Positions 8,435 to 16,641 of a stretch of 32,275 nucleotides of DNA are shown here, piece after piece. The notes beneath the pieces are model-generated. The model did not search any database and had not been told where the DNA came from. It saw only the letters and a list, made by a program, of their open reading frames with translations. The position numbers were made by a program, and so were the translations under genes. The stretch is from Bacteroidales bacterium (GTDB lineage Bacteria > Bacteroidota > Bacteroidia > Bacteroidales > JAHJDW01). The first letter of the stretch is position 1; each line of letters opens with the position of its first letter. Where the stretch lies: the NCBI GenBank assembly GCA_029004185.1, contig JAQUPB010000017.1, forward strand, positions 1-32,275. The letters are read 5' to 3'.

Positions 8435-8538
8435 TTCTACCATAATGCCGCCTCTAACGAGGCTGAAAAAAAGTACCGTAGGTACGGAATTATGGTAGAA
8501 TAATCAATTACGGGAATTATTAAAGTGCCGTAGGTACG
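8435..8538. repeat. Three-stem palindromic element with a partial second copy
   Basis: Outer arms TTCTACCATAATGCCG (8435-8450) and CGGAATTATGGTAGAA (8485-8500) pair at 15 of 16 positions. Between them are two small hairpins, CCTC-TAAC-GAGG (8451-8462) and GTACC-GTA-GGTAC (8473-8485), giving a cloverleaf-like fold. A partial copy of the second hairpin, GTGCCGTAGGTACG, follows at 8525-8538. The element lies just upstream of the DUF5686 gene. Confidence 0.7.
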
Positions 8539-8579
8539 AAATTAAAATTTGACCGGATAATATTGAATAAAAATATTAA

Positions 8580-11072
8580 ATGAAACGGGTTTTTGTTATT
8601 ACAATATTATTTTTTTTAATCAGTTGTGAATTGTTTTCACAGCAAACAATAATAAATGGAAAAATTACCGATTCAAAAACAAATGAGCCAATAGCATTTG
8701 TGGATGTGTATTTTAAGAATACATATACCGGAGTCAGAACCGACTTTGAGGGTAACTATGAAATTAAAACCAATAATGTTTCGGATTCTGTAACAGCTAG
8801 TTTTTTGGGTTATATCTCCATTTCAAAACCGGTAAAAAAAGGTGAAACACAAACAATAAATTTTCAACTCGAACCATCTTCATTTAATTTGAATGAAGTA
8901 GTTATTAAACCGGGCGAAAATCCTGCAATTACAATTCTAAAAAAAGTATGGGACAAAAAAGATTCTCACAATATAGATAAACTTGATGCATACCAGTTCG
9001 AAAGTTATTCTAAAGTTCAGGTGTATTTAAGAAGGTTTTCCAATAAGGAACGAGAAAAAAAAGAAAACAGCATTATTGATAATTTCTCCATCGAAACCGG
9101 TCAGAAAAACAAGCCGGCATTACCGGTATACATGACAGAAGCTTTAACTTATCTGTATTATATTAATTTCCCGCAGAGAGAAAAGGTGATTGTAATAAAA
9201 ACAAATACAACAAGCATTTTAAATATTGAGACTAATCTCGTAATGCAACTTACCGAAAAGAATAACAAGTACAATTTTAATAATAATTTCGTAAAAATTC
9301 TTGATAAAAATTTTATTTCTCCAATATCAAGCAGCGGCCAGTTCTATTATAAATATTACCTTACAGACAGCTTGTTTATTGATGGAAAGTATTGCTATGA
9401 AATAAAGGTTGTGCCAAAGAGAAAAGAAGACCTTGCATTTGCCGGCACAATATGGATTAACGATTCCACATATGCTCTTAAACGAATATCAGTGGAAGTC
9501 GGAAAAGATGCAAACCTGAATTTTGTTAAGAGAATTAAAATACAACAAGACCTCAACCCTCTCGAAACAGGAGTATGGATGCCGTACAAAACAAGAATTC
9601 TTGCAGATGCAGTTAATATTTTTATCAGCGCATATTCGGTAAATGATAATATTATTGTTAACCAACCGAAGCCGCTTTCATTTTACGATAAAGAAATAGA
9701 AATAGAAGACACTGCATATAATAAAAGTGAAGAGTTATTAAATAAAAAAAGACCGGAAATACCGGAAGAAATTGATAAAAAAACAATAAGCAATATTGAT
9801 TCACTGAGTAAAATTCCAAGAGTGAAATTTCTGGCAAATCTGGTTAATGCATCAATTAAAGGATTTTATAATCTCGGAAAAATTGAGATAGGTCCGGTTT
9901 ATACTTTGTACAGCAATAATAAATTAGAAGGTAACAGGTTTCGTCTGGGCTTCAGAACTAATTCGGAATTCAGCAAAAGATGGATATTTAAAGGTTTTCT
10001 TGCATACGGAACGAAAGACGAAAAATTTAAATATAACGGACAAACAGAAATGTTTCTTTCGAGAAAAAGCTGGACAAAGATTGGCTTGCAGTATTCGGAA
10101 GATGTTGAACATTTGGGTGCGGTTGACGAATTTTATTCAAACAATTCATTTTTCAGTTTTGCTTCTTCATTTGGCGGTTCTGATAAAATGAACAGTATAA
10201 AAATAGCAAGATTGTGGTTCGAATCCGACCTGTTCAGGGGCTTTACACAGAAAATAATTTTCTTGAATAAATTCTATTCGCCTGTCAGCAAAGATTATTT
10301 TTTCGAATATTATACCGATAATGAACGAACTAAAACCGCTTCCGATATCACGGTCTCGGAACTGACTTTTTTAAGCATTTATCAGCCAAAAGCCACATTT
10401 ATTATTGATAAAAACGAACGTTTCCCCGTAGCAATAAAAAAAGCGCCGGTTATAACATTTAATTATACTGTTGGTTTAAATAATATAATGAGCAGTGATT
10501 TTGAATACCATAAGGCATCACTCGAAATTAGGCACAAAATGCATCTTGCCGACTTCGGCAGTTTTCTTTACGACATTAAAGCATCAAAAATTTTTACACA
10601 ATTGCCTTATCCTTTGCTTATAACTTTTGCAGGCAACCAATCAATTTTTCGTTTTGACAAAGCATTCAACCTGATGAACTATGGCGAGTTCATAGCTGAT
10701 CAATCACTTGAAATGTTCTTCTCTTATCACAACGAAGGATTAATATTCGACAGATTTCCGTTAATTAAAAAACTCGGTTTGCGCGCAGTTGCAACCGCTC
10801 ATATTGCTTATGGTTCATTCGATAAAAATAAAAACGGCACCTACAATTCAACTTCAAATCCCACTGGCATATTGCCTGAAACTGATAAATACGGAAATGA
10901 ACTGACCGGCTTTTACACTTTGAACAGCACAAAACCTTACGTTGAAGTTTCTTATGGTATTGAGAATATTTTCAGAGTATTCCGGGTTGATTTCATTCAC
11001 CGGTTATCTTATCTGAGCAACAAAGACGTTACTAAATTCGGTATCAAGATTAGCGCTAATTTTAAGTTTTAA
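8580..11072 (+). CDS. DUF5686 family outer-membrane protein with carboxypeptidase-regulatory-like domain
   Basis: 830 residues. A signal peptide covers about 1-21 (hydrophobic core VFVITILFFLIS). It is followed by a CarboxypepD-regulatory-like beta-sandwich (IINGKITDSKTNEPIAFVDV to about residue 95), as found at the N-terminus of TonB-dependent proteins. The rest matches the Bacteroidota DUF5686 family: LNEVVIKPGENPAITILKK near 104-122, then a long series of amphipathic strands ending in FGIKISANFKF with a terminal phenylalanine, as in outer-membrane barrels. There is no TonB plug domain that I can recognise. Function is unknown. It faces the second hotdog gene across a convergent gap. A role in placing the pigment in the outer membrane is conceivable but rests on location only. 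Confidence 0.83.
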   Translation: MKRVFVITILFFLISCELFSQQTIINGKITDSKTNEPIAFVDVYFKNTYTGVRTDFEGNYEIKTNNVSDSVTASFLGYISISKPVKKGETQTINFQLEPSSFNLNEVVIKPGENPAITILKKVWDKKDSHNIDKLDAYQFESYSKVQVYLRRFSNKEREKKENSIIDNFSIETGQKNKPALPVYMTEALTYLYYINFPQREKVIVIKTNTTSILNIETNLVMQLTEKNNKYNFNNNFVKILDKNFISPISSSGQFYYKYYLTDSLFIDGKYCYEIKVVPKRKEDLAFAGTIWINDSTYALKRISVEVGKDANLNFVKRIKIQQDLNPLETGVWMPYKTRILADAVNIFISAYSVNDNIIVNQPKPLSFYDKEIEIEDTAYNKSEELLNKKRPEIPEEIDKKTISNIDSLSKIPRVKFLANLVNASIKGFYNLGKIEIGPVYTLYSNNKLEGNRFRLGFRTNSEFSKRWIFKGFLAYGTKDEKFKYNGQTEMFLSRKSWTKIGLQYSEDVEHLGAVDEFYSNNSFFSFASSFGGSDKMNSIKIARLWFESDLFRGFTQKIIFLNKFYSPVSKDYFFEYYTDNERTKTASDITVSELTFLSIYQPKATFIIDKNERFPVAIKKAPVITFNYTVGLNNIMSSDFEYHKASLEIRHKMHLADFGSFLYDIKASKIFTQLPYPLLITFAGNQSIFRFDKAFNLMNYGEFIADQSLEMFFSYHNEGLIFDRFPLIKKLGLRAVATAHIAYGSFDKNKNGTYNSTSNPTGILPETDKYGNELTGFYTLNSTKPYVEVSYGIENIFRVFRVDFIHRLSYLSNKDVTKFGIKISANFKF

Positions 11073-11124
11073 AAGTTATTTAAAATTCATATTTTAATTT
11101 TCGAATATGAATAAAGTAATTATA

Positions 11125-11211
11125 AAAATCAATTTGTTTACCCCTAACCCTAAAGGGAGCAAATTGATTTTCAACACACCCTTTAGGGACGGGGTAATGT
11201 TGAAAATCAAT
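11125..11211. repeat. Compound palindromic element between convergent genes
   Basis: Three dyads overlap. AAAATCAATTTG (11125-11136) pairs with CAAATTGATTTT (11160-11171). ATTGATTTTCAAC (11163-11175) pairs with GTTGAAAATCAAT (11199-11211). TACCCC-taa-CCCTAAAGGG (11139-11157) pairs with CCCTTTAGGG-ac-GGGGTA (11179-11196). The pairings are mutually exclusive, so the RNA could switch between folds. The gap separates genes that converge, so it may also act as a two-way terminator. Confidence 0.75.
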
Positions 11212-11248
11212 ACCCTATAAAATTTTGTTTTCGAATTTAAACAACCTC

Positions 11249-11629
11249 TTAACCCGCAACTTTTACAAAAGTTGCTTTAACCCCGCAGAAATTATTATTT
11301 CCGGAAGATATATTCGAATTAACGATGAAAGTATTTTCTTCTTCGCTTTTAATTTTAAAATCAATGTTGAAAATCTGGTTTTGTGAAGGTACTATTATGT
11401 TAAAGAATTTGATATTGTTTCCTTTTACCAGCATTAAATCGGCATTCACGACTTTCGATAAAGTTTCTTTTATCATTTGCACAATGCATACTCCGGGAAC
11501 AATAGGTGCATTCGGGAAATGCCCATTAAATATTTTATGGTAGGGATTAATTTTTATCTGAGCATTTGCTGTGTTTTTATCCGGCGATACTTCAAGATTT
11601 ATTATTTCGAAAAAATCGTTTAAAAGCAT
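11249..11629 (-). CDS. Hotdog-fold dehydratase-like protein (FabZ/ApeI type)
   Basis: 126 residues. FNGHFPNAPIVPGVCIVQMIKE (34-55) is the FabZ active-site region with catalytic His37 kept. The residue 14 positions later, Glu in FabZ, is Gln51 here. The rest of the hotdog sheet is present and length is normal for a single domain. In an aryl-polyene synthase, hotdog dehydratases act after each ketoreduction. The altered acid may mean low activity alone, or pairing with the hotdog protein at 7824-8246, which keeps Glu but lacks His. It starts at the ATG at 11629 and is separated by about 240 bases from its upstream neighbour, so it may have its own promoter. Confidence 0.8.
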   Translation of the reverse strand: MLLNDFFEIINLEVSPDKNTANAQIKINPYHKIFNGHFPNAPIVPGVCIVQMIKETLSKVVNADLMLVKGNNIKFFNIIVPSQNQIFNIDFKIKSEEENTFIVNSNISSGNNNFCGVKATFVKVAG

Positions 11630-11704
11630 ACTCTATTTCGTTTTGGCTTTTTTTGTCTGTTATAATAAACTAATGTATCAGCAAATTAATTCTGAAAAAC
11701 TATT

Positions 11705-11812
11705 CGGTTATCAGTAATCGGTAATCAGTAGCAAAAAGTTTCTGAGATTCTAATCATTGAGTTCACTATTTTTAATATTATTCATTTTACCGATTACCGT
11801 TAACCGATTACT
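11705..11812. repeat. Imperfect inverted repeat of CGATTAC-type units
   Basis: CGGTTATCAGTAATCGGTAA (from 11705) and CGATTACCGTTAACCGATTA (11791-11810) are imperfect inverted copies built from GTAATC/GATTAC units. They occupy the gap 11630-11873, in which I see no gene. Confidence 0.5.
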
Positions 11813-11873
11813 GTTTACCCCTTACATTAATGATTACCATTGCAAAACTAAATCGTTCCAGACTGATTATCTA

Positions 11874-12539
11874 TTATTTATTGCCACAAGCCTCTTTTTC
11901 CCAATTCGGATAATCTCTTTCACATAATTTCAAAGCATTATAAATTGCCCCTGCCCAAAAATTCCTGAAACCAACCCCGGCAGCCTTCCCGCTTATTTTC
12001 TGTGTAAACAAAACTGATTTGGTAGCTAAATCAAAGAAAACTATATGAAAATAACCGGTTTTATCAATGTTGTTAAAACTCTCAACTACAAGCAACATGC
12101 CCACTCCCTCTTTGTTCTTAATGTCGTATTCTTTTATTATGTCTTTTAGCTCTGTTTCTTTTATTACAGCATCGCCCGAATTGTAGGTGGTCAACTTGCT
12201 TATGTTTACCTTGCTGTTTCTGCTTATTACAGGTTCTATATTAAAAGGAACATTTCCTTTTCTGAAAAATTTCCGCAAATCAAATTTCTTAAACTCTTTT
12301 AAAATTAAGTCATTCCATGATTTGAAAAATTGGTCCCTGATTGCCTGAGGGTCATTAAAATCAGGTCCGACCATTTTGGCACGTGTAAAGTCAATGCCAT
12401 ACCATGTAGCTTCATTGGCTTTAAAAGCAGCACAATTATTCTGCCCGTAACTTTGATTTGCAAATAAAATTATTGCAAAAAAGCATATACTTAAAACAAG
12501 TATTGTAAAACGGGTGATGTTTGATTGAATGGTTTTCAT
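11874..12539 (-). CDS. Secreted protein of unknown function
   Basis: 221 residues. A signal peptide is clear: positive N-terminus, hydrophobic core TILVLSICFFAIILFA, and a probable cut after SYGQ near residue 33. The mature protein has a few cysteines (NNCAAF near the start, LCERD and EACGNK at the end) that could form disulfides. It is predicted soluble with mixed helix and strand, so it is likely periplasmic or surface-attached. I recognise no catalytic motif or named family. It sits between the second hotdog gene and the LolA-like gene. A perfect TATTTTTG -7 element just upstream suggests independent transcription, so membership of the pigment pathway is uncertain. Confidence 0.7.
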   Translation of the reverse strand: MKTIQSNITRFTILVLSICFFAIILFANQSYGQNNCAAFKANEATWYGIDFTRAKMVGPDFNDPQAIRDQFFKSWNDLILKEFKKFDLRKFFRKGNVPFNIEPVISRNSKVNISKLTTYNSGDAVIKETELKDIIKEYDIKNKEGVGMLLVVESFNNIDKTGYFHIVFFDLATKSVLFTQKISGKAAGVGFRNFWAGAIYNALKLCERDYPNWEKEACGNK

Positions 12540-12564
12540 AGCTTTTTATTTTAAAATTTTAATA

Positions 12565-12572
12565 CAAAAATA
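12565..12572 (-). promoter_or_regulatory. -7 element for the secreted protein gene
   Basis: Read on the minus strand this is TATTTTTG, a perfect TAnnTTTG, about 25 bases before the ATG at 12539. The upstream region has TTTTAG, about 15 bases away, as a poor match to the -33 element. Confidence 0.45.
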
Positions 12573-12645
12573 ATAATAATTGTCCGACTAAAATATGTAA
12601 TAAAAAAGAATTAAAAAAATAGTTAAAAATAGTCGATTGGAATTT

Positions 12646-12729
12646 GGACTAAAGTCCAAAAGTGCGTTTTGTATTTGTAACCCCGCACTTAAGTGCGGAG
12701 TTATTAAACCCGGAAGAAACGGGCTTTAC
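12646..12729. repeat. Palindromic REP-like element, copy 2
   Basis: It matches the element at 7702-7790 in the same orientation: GGACTAAAGTCC at 12646-12657, the central palindrome CCGCACTTAAGTGCGG at 12683-12698, and the right arm GAAACGGGCTTTAC at 12716-12729. The central stem is one base pair less perfect than in copy 1. It lies in the 428-base gap 12540-12967, which has no gene. Confidence 0.8.
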
Positions 12730-12791
12730 AAGATACAATGTTTTTTATTAATGTGAATCAAGAGTTGAATTTTCTAACTGTTTTAAAAATA

Positions 12792-12887
12792 GCCACAAAG
12801 ACACAAGGACTCAAAGTTTCACAAAGAGAAACAAAATAAACAGCTAATACAACTTAGTGAACCTTTGAGTCCTTGTGCCTTTGTGGC
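12792..12887. repeat. Long inverted repeat downstream of lolA
   Basis: Two 31-base arms, 12792-12822 (starting GCCACAAAGACACAAGGACT) and 12857-12887 (ending TCCTTGTGCCTTTGTGGC), match at about 29 positions with a 34-base loop. The arm pattern resembles the ACCGCAAAG-type arms near the mut and aro genes. As RNA it would be a very stable hairpin after the LolA stop codon, so it could end transcription or protect the transcript. Confidence 0.75.
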
Positions 12888-12967
12888 AACAATATTTTTA
12901 ATTCTTGATTCGCATTATTAATTAAAGAACAGAAAACAAAAAACCAACATAAAACACAATGCTCAAA

Positions 12968-13606
12968 CTACTTTATCCTGAATTTTTCATCAGGAATATT
13001 CATATTTATTTTTTTATTGATAAAATCAATACAGGTATAATCACCTCCGGTTTCGAGCATTTTTATTCTGGAAACCGTAAGGTCTTTTTTATCAAAATAT
13101 AAATCAACCTGCGATAGCATTTTCTTCACTTTCTCTGACTTCGGTATCATTTTCATATAATAACTATGCTCGTTTTCCATACATGTAATCGTGTAATCTT
13201 TTTCACAGGCATCAATATTTCCCTGAATAAAGTTGAACATCATTAAAATAAATTCCTTAAACATTGCATTTGACCGGGAATCGTATTGCTTTTTACTTTT
13301 GTCGTCCTTTACCGATATTTTATTATTAACTATAACAACAAGATATTTATACGGTTCAAAGTATTCCCACCTGATGTTATTTTCTTTCTTAAAACAAAAA
13401 TAACCTTTTGATATAATCTTTTTTGTCAGCACACTGAGGCTTTTTTCCTGAACAAAGTTGCATTCAATCGACCTTGTTGTTTTCGACATTTCTTTTATTT
13501 TATTCTTAAATGAAGCAACGTCTTTCAGTGGTTTAAAATCTGATTGAGCAAAAACCGAAGTATTAATAAAAAAAACAATAACTATAAATTTTAATATTTT
13601 ATGCAT
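12968..13606 (-). CDS. LolA-like outer-membrane lipoprotein carrier
   Basis: 212 residues with a signal peptide (KILKFIVIVFFINTSVFAQ). The fold signatures of LolA are visible: SIECNFVQEKSLSVL near 46-60, SKGYFCFKKENNIRWEY near 66-82, and the late block VSRIKMLETGGDYTCIDF. LolA chaperones lipoproteins through the periplasm. In aryl-polyene and flexirubin clusters a LolA homologue is a regular member and is thought to carry the lipidated pigment to the outer membrane. This is probably that dedicated carrier and not the housekeeping LolA. Its start overlaps the deacetylase end by 8 bases, showing it is the last gene of the minus-strand operon. Confidence 0.87.
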   Translation of the reverse strand: MHKILKFIVIVFFINTSVFAQSDFKPLKDVASFKNKIKEMSKTTRSIECNFVQEKSLSVLTKKIISKGYFCFKKENNIRWEYFEPYKYLVVIVNNKISVKDDKSKKQYDSRSNAMFKEFILMMFNFIQGNIDACEKDYTITCMENEHSYYMKMIPKSEKVKKMLSQVDLYFDKKDLTVSRIKMLETGGDYTCIDFINKKINMNIPDEKFRIK

Positions 13607-14366
13607 ATGCTTTAACGTTTAGTAATTCATCCAATCTGATTATTTTGTAATTATTTTCAATTGTATAACCGATAAACTCTTTCAACACAGAAATAATTTC
13701 ATTGTTCGTATCATGCATTAGAAAAACAGCACCCGGTTTCAGTTCTTTTTTTATATGTTTTAATATTTTCATGCCGTTTTTAATTGTATCATGCGATTTG
13801 ACCGACCATCCTATTGAAGTATAATTCTTGTTTGCAATTGCTTTTTTTATGTTTGGATTTGTAACTCCGTACGGAGGTCTGAACAATTTAACTTTTTTGT
13901 TAATTACTTCAAAAATTTTGCTTTCGGTATTTTCAAGTTCGTCAGTAATTTTTTTACCTGAAAATAAATCAAGCCAGAAGTGATGAGTATAACTGTGATT
14001 GCCCATTATATGTCCTTCAGCATCCATACGTTTAAGAATATTTTCATTCCCGTCAATTTTATTTCCTATGCAAAAAAAAGCTGCTTTAACCTGATATTCA
14101 TTCAATATATCAAGTATTTGCGGGGTGTATTCTGAAGGACCGTCATCAAATGTTAAAGCAATCACCTTTTCATCGGTTATTTTTGAACACTCCGATTTTA
14201 AATAAAAATTTAATCTGATATATATTGAACCAACTGCAATTATTGCGATGTAAATCAAAAATAAAGCCAAATAGAACAAAATACTAATAAATAAAAAAAG
14301 TTTTGCAATAATCAATACTGCAAGAAGAATGAAAAAGAAAATATTTGTATTTCTGTAATTAAGCAT
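13599..14366 (-). CDS. Polysaccharide deacetylase (NodB domain), membrane-anchored
   Basis: 255 residues. Two hydrophobic helices cover about residues 8-50 and anchor the protein in the inner membrane. The NodB domain follows: LTFDDGPS with Asp74-Asp75, NHSYTH with metal ligands His124 and His128, FRPPYG at 162-167, and LMHD near the end. All metal-dependent deacetylase motifs are present. The family removes acetyl groups from N-acetyl sugars. Its overlaps with the chain-length-factor-like gene (8 bases) and lolA (8 bases) place it firmly in the pigment operon. It may act on a sugar on the pigment anchor, perhaps the product of the glycosyltransferase at 1-650. That substrate is inference. 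Confidence 0.88.
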   Translation of the reverse strand: MLNYRNTNIFFFILLAVLIIAKLFLFISILFYLALFLIYIAIIAVGSIYIRLNFYLKSECSKITDEKVIALTFDDGPSEYTPQILDILNEYQVKAAFFCIGNKIDGNENILKRMDAEGHIMGNHSYTHHFWLDLFSGKKITDELENTESKIFEVINKKVKLFRPPYGVTNPNIKKAIANKNYTSIGWSVKSHDTIKNGMKILKHIKKELKPGAVFLMHDTNNEIISVLKEFIGYTIENNYKIIRLDELLNVKAYA

Positions 14367-15429
14367 TTTGTAAAAGTAATAGTGAATGATTTATATTACG
14401 ATAATGATTATAAATTAGAATATTTTTATACTGTCGCTGGGGTTTATTATTAAATTTAATTACGTCGGGAACAAACTGGTTTTTCAATATGTTGGCTGCC
14501 GTATACATTGCAAAAGATGAAGCCGTGTGGTATTCTCCGCATAAATGTTTAAAATAAGCACAGACAGTATTTTTAAAAATTTCTTCTGTTAATTTATAAT
14601 ATATCTCATCAAAATTTTTATCGCCGTTTAATCCAAGAATGGCAACGTCAATATCTTCAACTCTCAAATTATTTTTACTTAAAAAAGATATTATTTCGTT
14701 TTTAATTATGCCTGAATTTTCCGGCTTATAAAAAGCATGAACAGAAGATATTTTTGCATAATTCGCTTTATCGGGTTGATTGGTCAATAAGAAAAATGCA
14801 GAACCTTCACCGGCAATACTTCCTTTTGTTTTGTATTCAAGAAGCTTCAAATGATTTATATTTTCTCTTTTCCAATGACCAAGCCGCTTTGTTATCTGAT
14901 AAGTATTTTCTGTAATTTCATCAACACCCCCAAGTAATATTGTATTTGCGGATTTTTCGTTAAACATTAAAATGCTATCCAGCAAAGCACTTTCAAAAGA
15001 AAAACCTCTGTGTGCATAAGTATAATTATAACCATGGCATTTCAAAAACAATGAAATCTGAGCGCTTATTGTATTATGAGTTGATTGGATAAACGGAGTT
15101 GGATTTAATAATTTTTCTTCGTTTTGAATGATTGAAGTTAAAAACTTTTCAGTGTCTTCAACACAACCAAGACCGGTACCGGTAATTATTGCATCTGGTT
15201 TTTCAATATCGGCTTCATCCAAACACGTTTTTGCAGAATACAAACCCATTTTAACCACACGGCTCATTCTTCGTGAAGCCATAGGCTCAATGTACTTTTT
15301 GTAAACCGGCTCAATGCATTTCAGATATTCAGCATCAGGATATTCCATAACTTCATCGGGAAAACCACTGTTGTCAATAGTTTTCTGAGGGGAAATGTTA
15401 CCGATGCCTTTTATGTAAATATCAGTCAT
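14359..15429 (-). CDS. Ketosynthase-like protein lacking the active cysteine (chain-length-factor type)
   Basis: The ATG at 15429 gives 356 residues. The longer frame (start 15507) would run into the upstream ketosynthase gene. The N-terminus IYIKGIGNISP and the block FIQSTHNTISAQIS belong to the ketosynthase fold. At the expected nucleophile the sequence reads YAHRGFSFESALL (138-150), with Gly142 where the cysteine should be. The two histidine motifs are also degraded (ILGLNGDKN; HLCGEYHTAS). Such proteins pair with an active ketosynthase as chain-length factors. Here it directly follows the ketosynthase at 15431-16636 with a one-base gap, so a heterodimer is the natural reading. Confidence 0.82.
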   Translation of the reverse strand: MTDIYIKGIGNISPQKTIDNSGFPDEVMEYPDAEYLKCIEPVYKKYIEPMASRRMSRVVKMGLYSAKTCLDEADIEKPDAIITGTGLGCVEDTEKFLTSIIQNEEKLLNPTPFIQSTHNTISAQISLFLKCHGYNYTYAHRGFSFESALLDSILMFNEKSANTILLGGVDEITENTYQITKRLGHWKRENINHLKLLEYKTKGSIAGEGSAFFLLTNQPDKANYAKISSVHAFYKPENSGIIKNEIISFLSKNNLRVEDIDVAILGLNGDKNFDEIYYKLTEEIFKNTVCAYFKHLCGEYHTASSFAMYTAANILKNQFVPDVIKFNNKPQRQYKNILIYNHYRNINHSLLLLQNA

Positions 15430-15430
15430 G

Positions 15431-16636
15431 CTAAATTTTCGAAAAAATAAGTGTAGTATTATTACCGCCAAATCCGAATGAATTTGATAATACATTTTTA
15501 ACTTCAATGTTTTTTATCAATTCTTTTACGGGTGTTATTTTTAAATCTTTCATTTGATTTTCAAAATTCAGATTCGGAAATATTAAATTATTTTTTATTG
15601 CCAGAACACTCAATACTGCTTCTATTCCACCTGAAGCTCCCAACGTATGTCCTGTATATGCTTTTGTCGAACTGAAATATGGAATTTTAGATTCGAAAAC
15701 ATTTTCTATCGCCTTGCCTTCTGATAAATCGTTGTTTGGCGTTCCTGTTCCATGTGCATTTATATAATCTATTTCTTCGGGTTTAAGATTTGCAGCTTCC
15801 AGAGCTTTCCTCATTGCAATACAAGCACCAAAGCCATCGGGTGAAGATGCCGTTTGATGATATGCATCACTTGCATTTCCATAACCTTTGAGTTCACAGA
15901 GTATTTCTTTTTTATTTTTATTAATTATTCTTTCCGATTCCAATACTATAAATCCGGCACCTTCGCCGAGATTCAAGCCGTTTCTTTTTTCATCAAAAGG
16001 ACGGCAATTTTGCCTGTCGAGAATCATCAATGTATTAAATCCGTTTAAAGTGAATTTTGTAATTGAGTCAACCCCGCCGGCAATTACCCTGTCGAGCATG
16101 TTATTTTTTATCAATCTTGCGCCGAACATTATCGCGTTGGCAGACGAAGAACAAGCCGTACTTATAGTGGTTATAAAATCTTTTATACCCAGCATATCAG
16201 CTATCTTCTCTGTGCTGTCGCCGCAATCGTGGCCGATAATATTTCTTAATCTGCCCTTTTTATTGTCGGCAATAAATTCTTCATAAAATATTTCGCTTCT
16301 GTCCATTCCTCCGACTGAGGTTGCAGAAATGAGCCCTGTTCTTGCTTCAGAAATGTTTTTTATTTGTGCGTGATTTATGGCTTCTTTTGCGGCGAGCATC
16401 CCAAGAAGAGCGGTACGTGTAATTATTTGACCGGAATTTATTTTTAATTTTTCTGATAATTCCTTATTTGAAAATTTTACTTCACCAAAAGGAATTTCGT
16501 TTTTGTAAACTGTATCTAAATATGAAGATAATTTAATTCCTGATTTTTTCAGGTTAATGGAATTCAGCACCTCATCGCTACTATTGCCAATAGCAGATAT
16601 TATCCCAATACCTGTAACAAAAACCCTGTCAGACAC
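15431..16636 (-). CDS. Beta-ketoacyl-ACP synthase, active partner of the chain-length-factor-like protein
   Basis: 401 residues with all ketosynthase features: VFVTGIGIISAIG at the start, Cys162 in ISTACSSSAN, His295 in YINAHGTGTP, His330 in STKAYTGHTLGASG, and NSFGFGGNNT at the end. It is closer to canonical FabF than the ketosynthase at 3897-5117. It sits 5 bases after the ACP gene and 1 base before the cysteine-less homologue, the usual arrangement of a KS-CLF pair in a type II polyketide synthase. It probably does the repeated elongations of the polyene. Confidence 0.93.
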   Translation of the reverse strand: MSDRVFVTGIGIISAIGNSSDEVLNSINLKKSGIKLSSYLDTVYKNEIPFGEVKFSNKELSEKLKINSGQIITRTALLGMLAAKEAINHAQIKNISEARTGLISATSVGGMDRSEIFYEEFIADNKKGRLRNIIGHDCGDSTEKIADMLGIKDFITTISTACSSSANAIMFGARLIKNNMLDRVIAGGVDSITKFTLNGFNTLMILDRQNCRPFDEKRNGLNLGEGAGFIVLESERIINKNKKEILCELKGYGNASDAYHQTASSPDGFGACIAMRKALEAANLKPEEIDYINAHGTGTPNNDLSEGKAIENVFESKIPYFSSTKAYTGHTLGASGGIEAVLSVLAIKNNLIFPNLNFENQMKDLKITPVKELIKNIEVKNVLSNSFGFGGNNTTLIFSKI

Positions 16637-16641
16637 TGATG

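Noticed and set aside
8580-11072. TonB-dependent receptor
   Set aside because: The carboxypeptidase-regulatory-like domain is shared, but no plug domain is visible and the body fits DUF5686.
15430-15507. N-terminal extension of the chain-length-factor-like protein
   Set aside because: It overlaps the upstream ketosynthase. The extra residues do not look like ketosynthase, whereas the start at 15429 begins with the expected strand and follows the stop by one base.
15888-16286. 132-residue open frame antisense to a ketosynthase
   Set aside because: It mirrors a clearly real ketosynthase with a full catalytic triad and shows no domain of its own.
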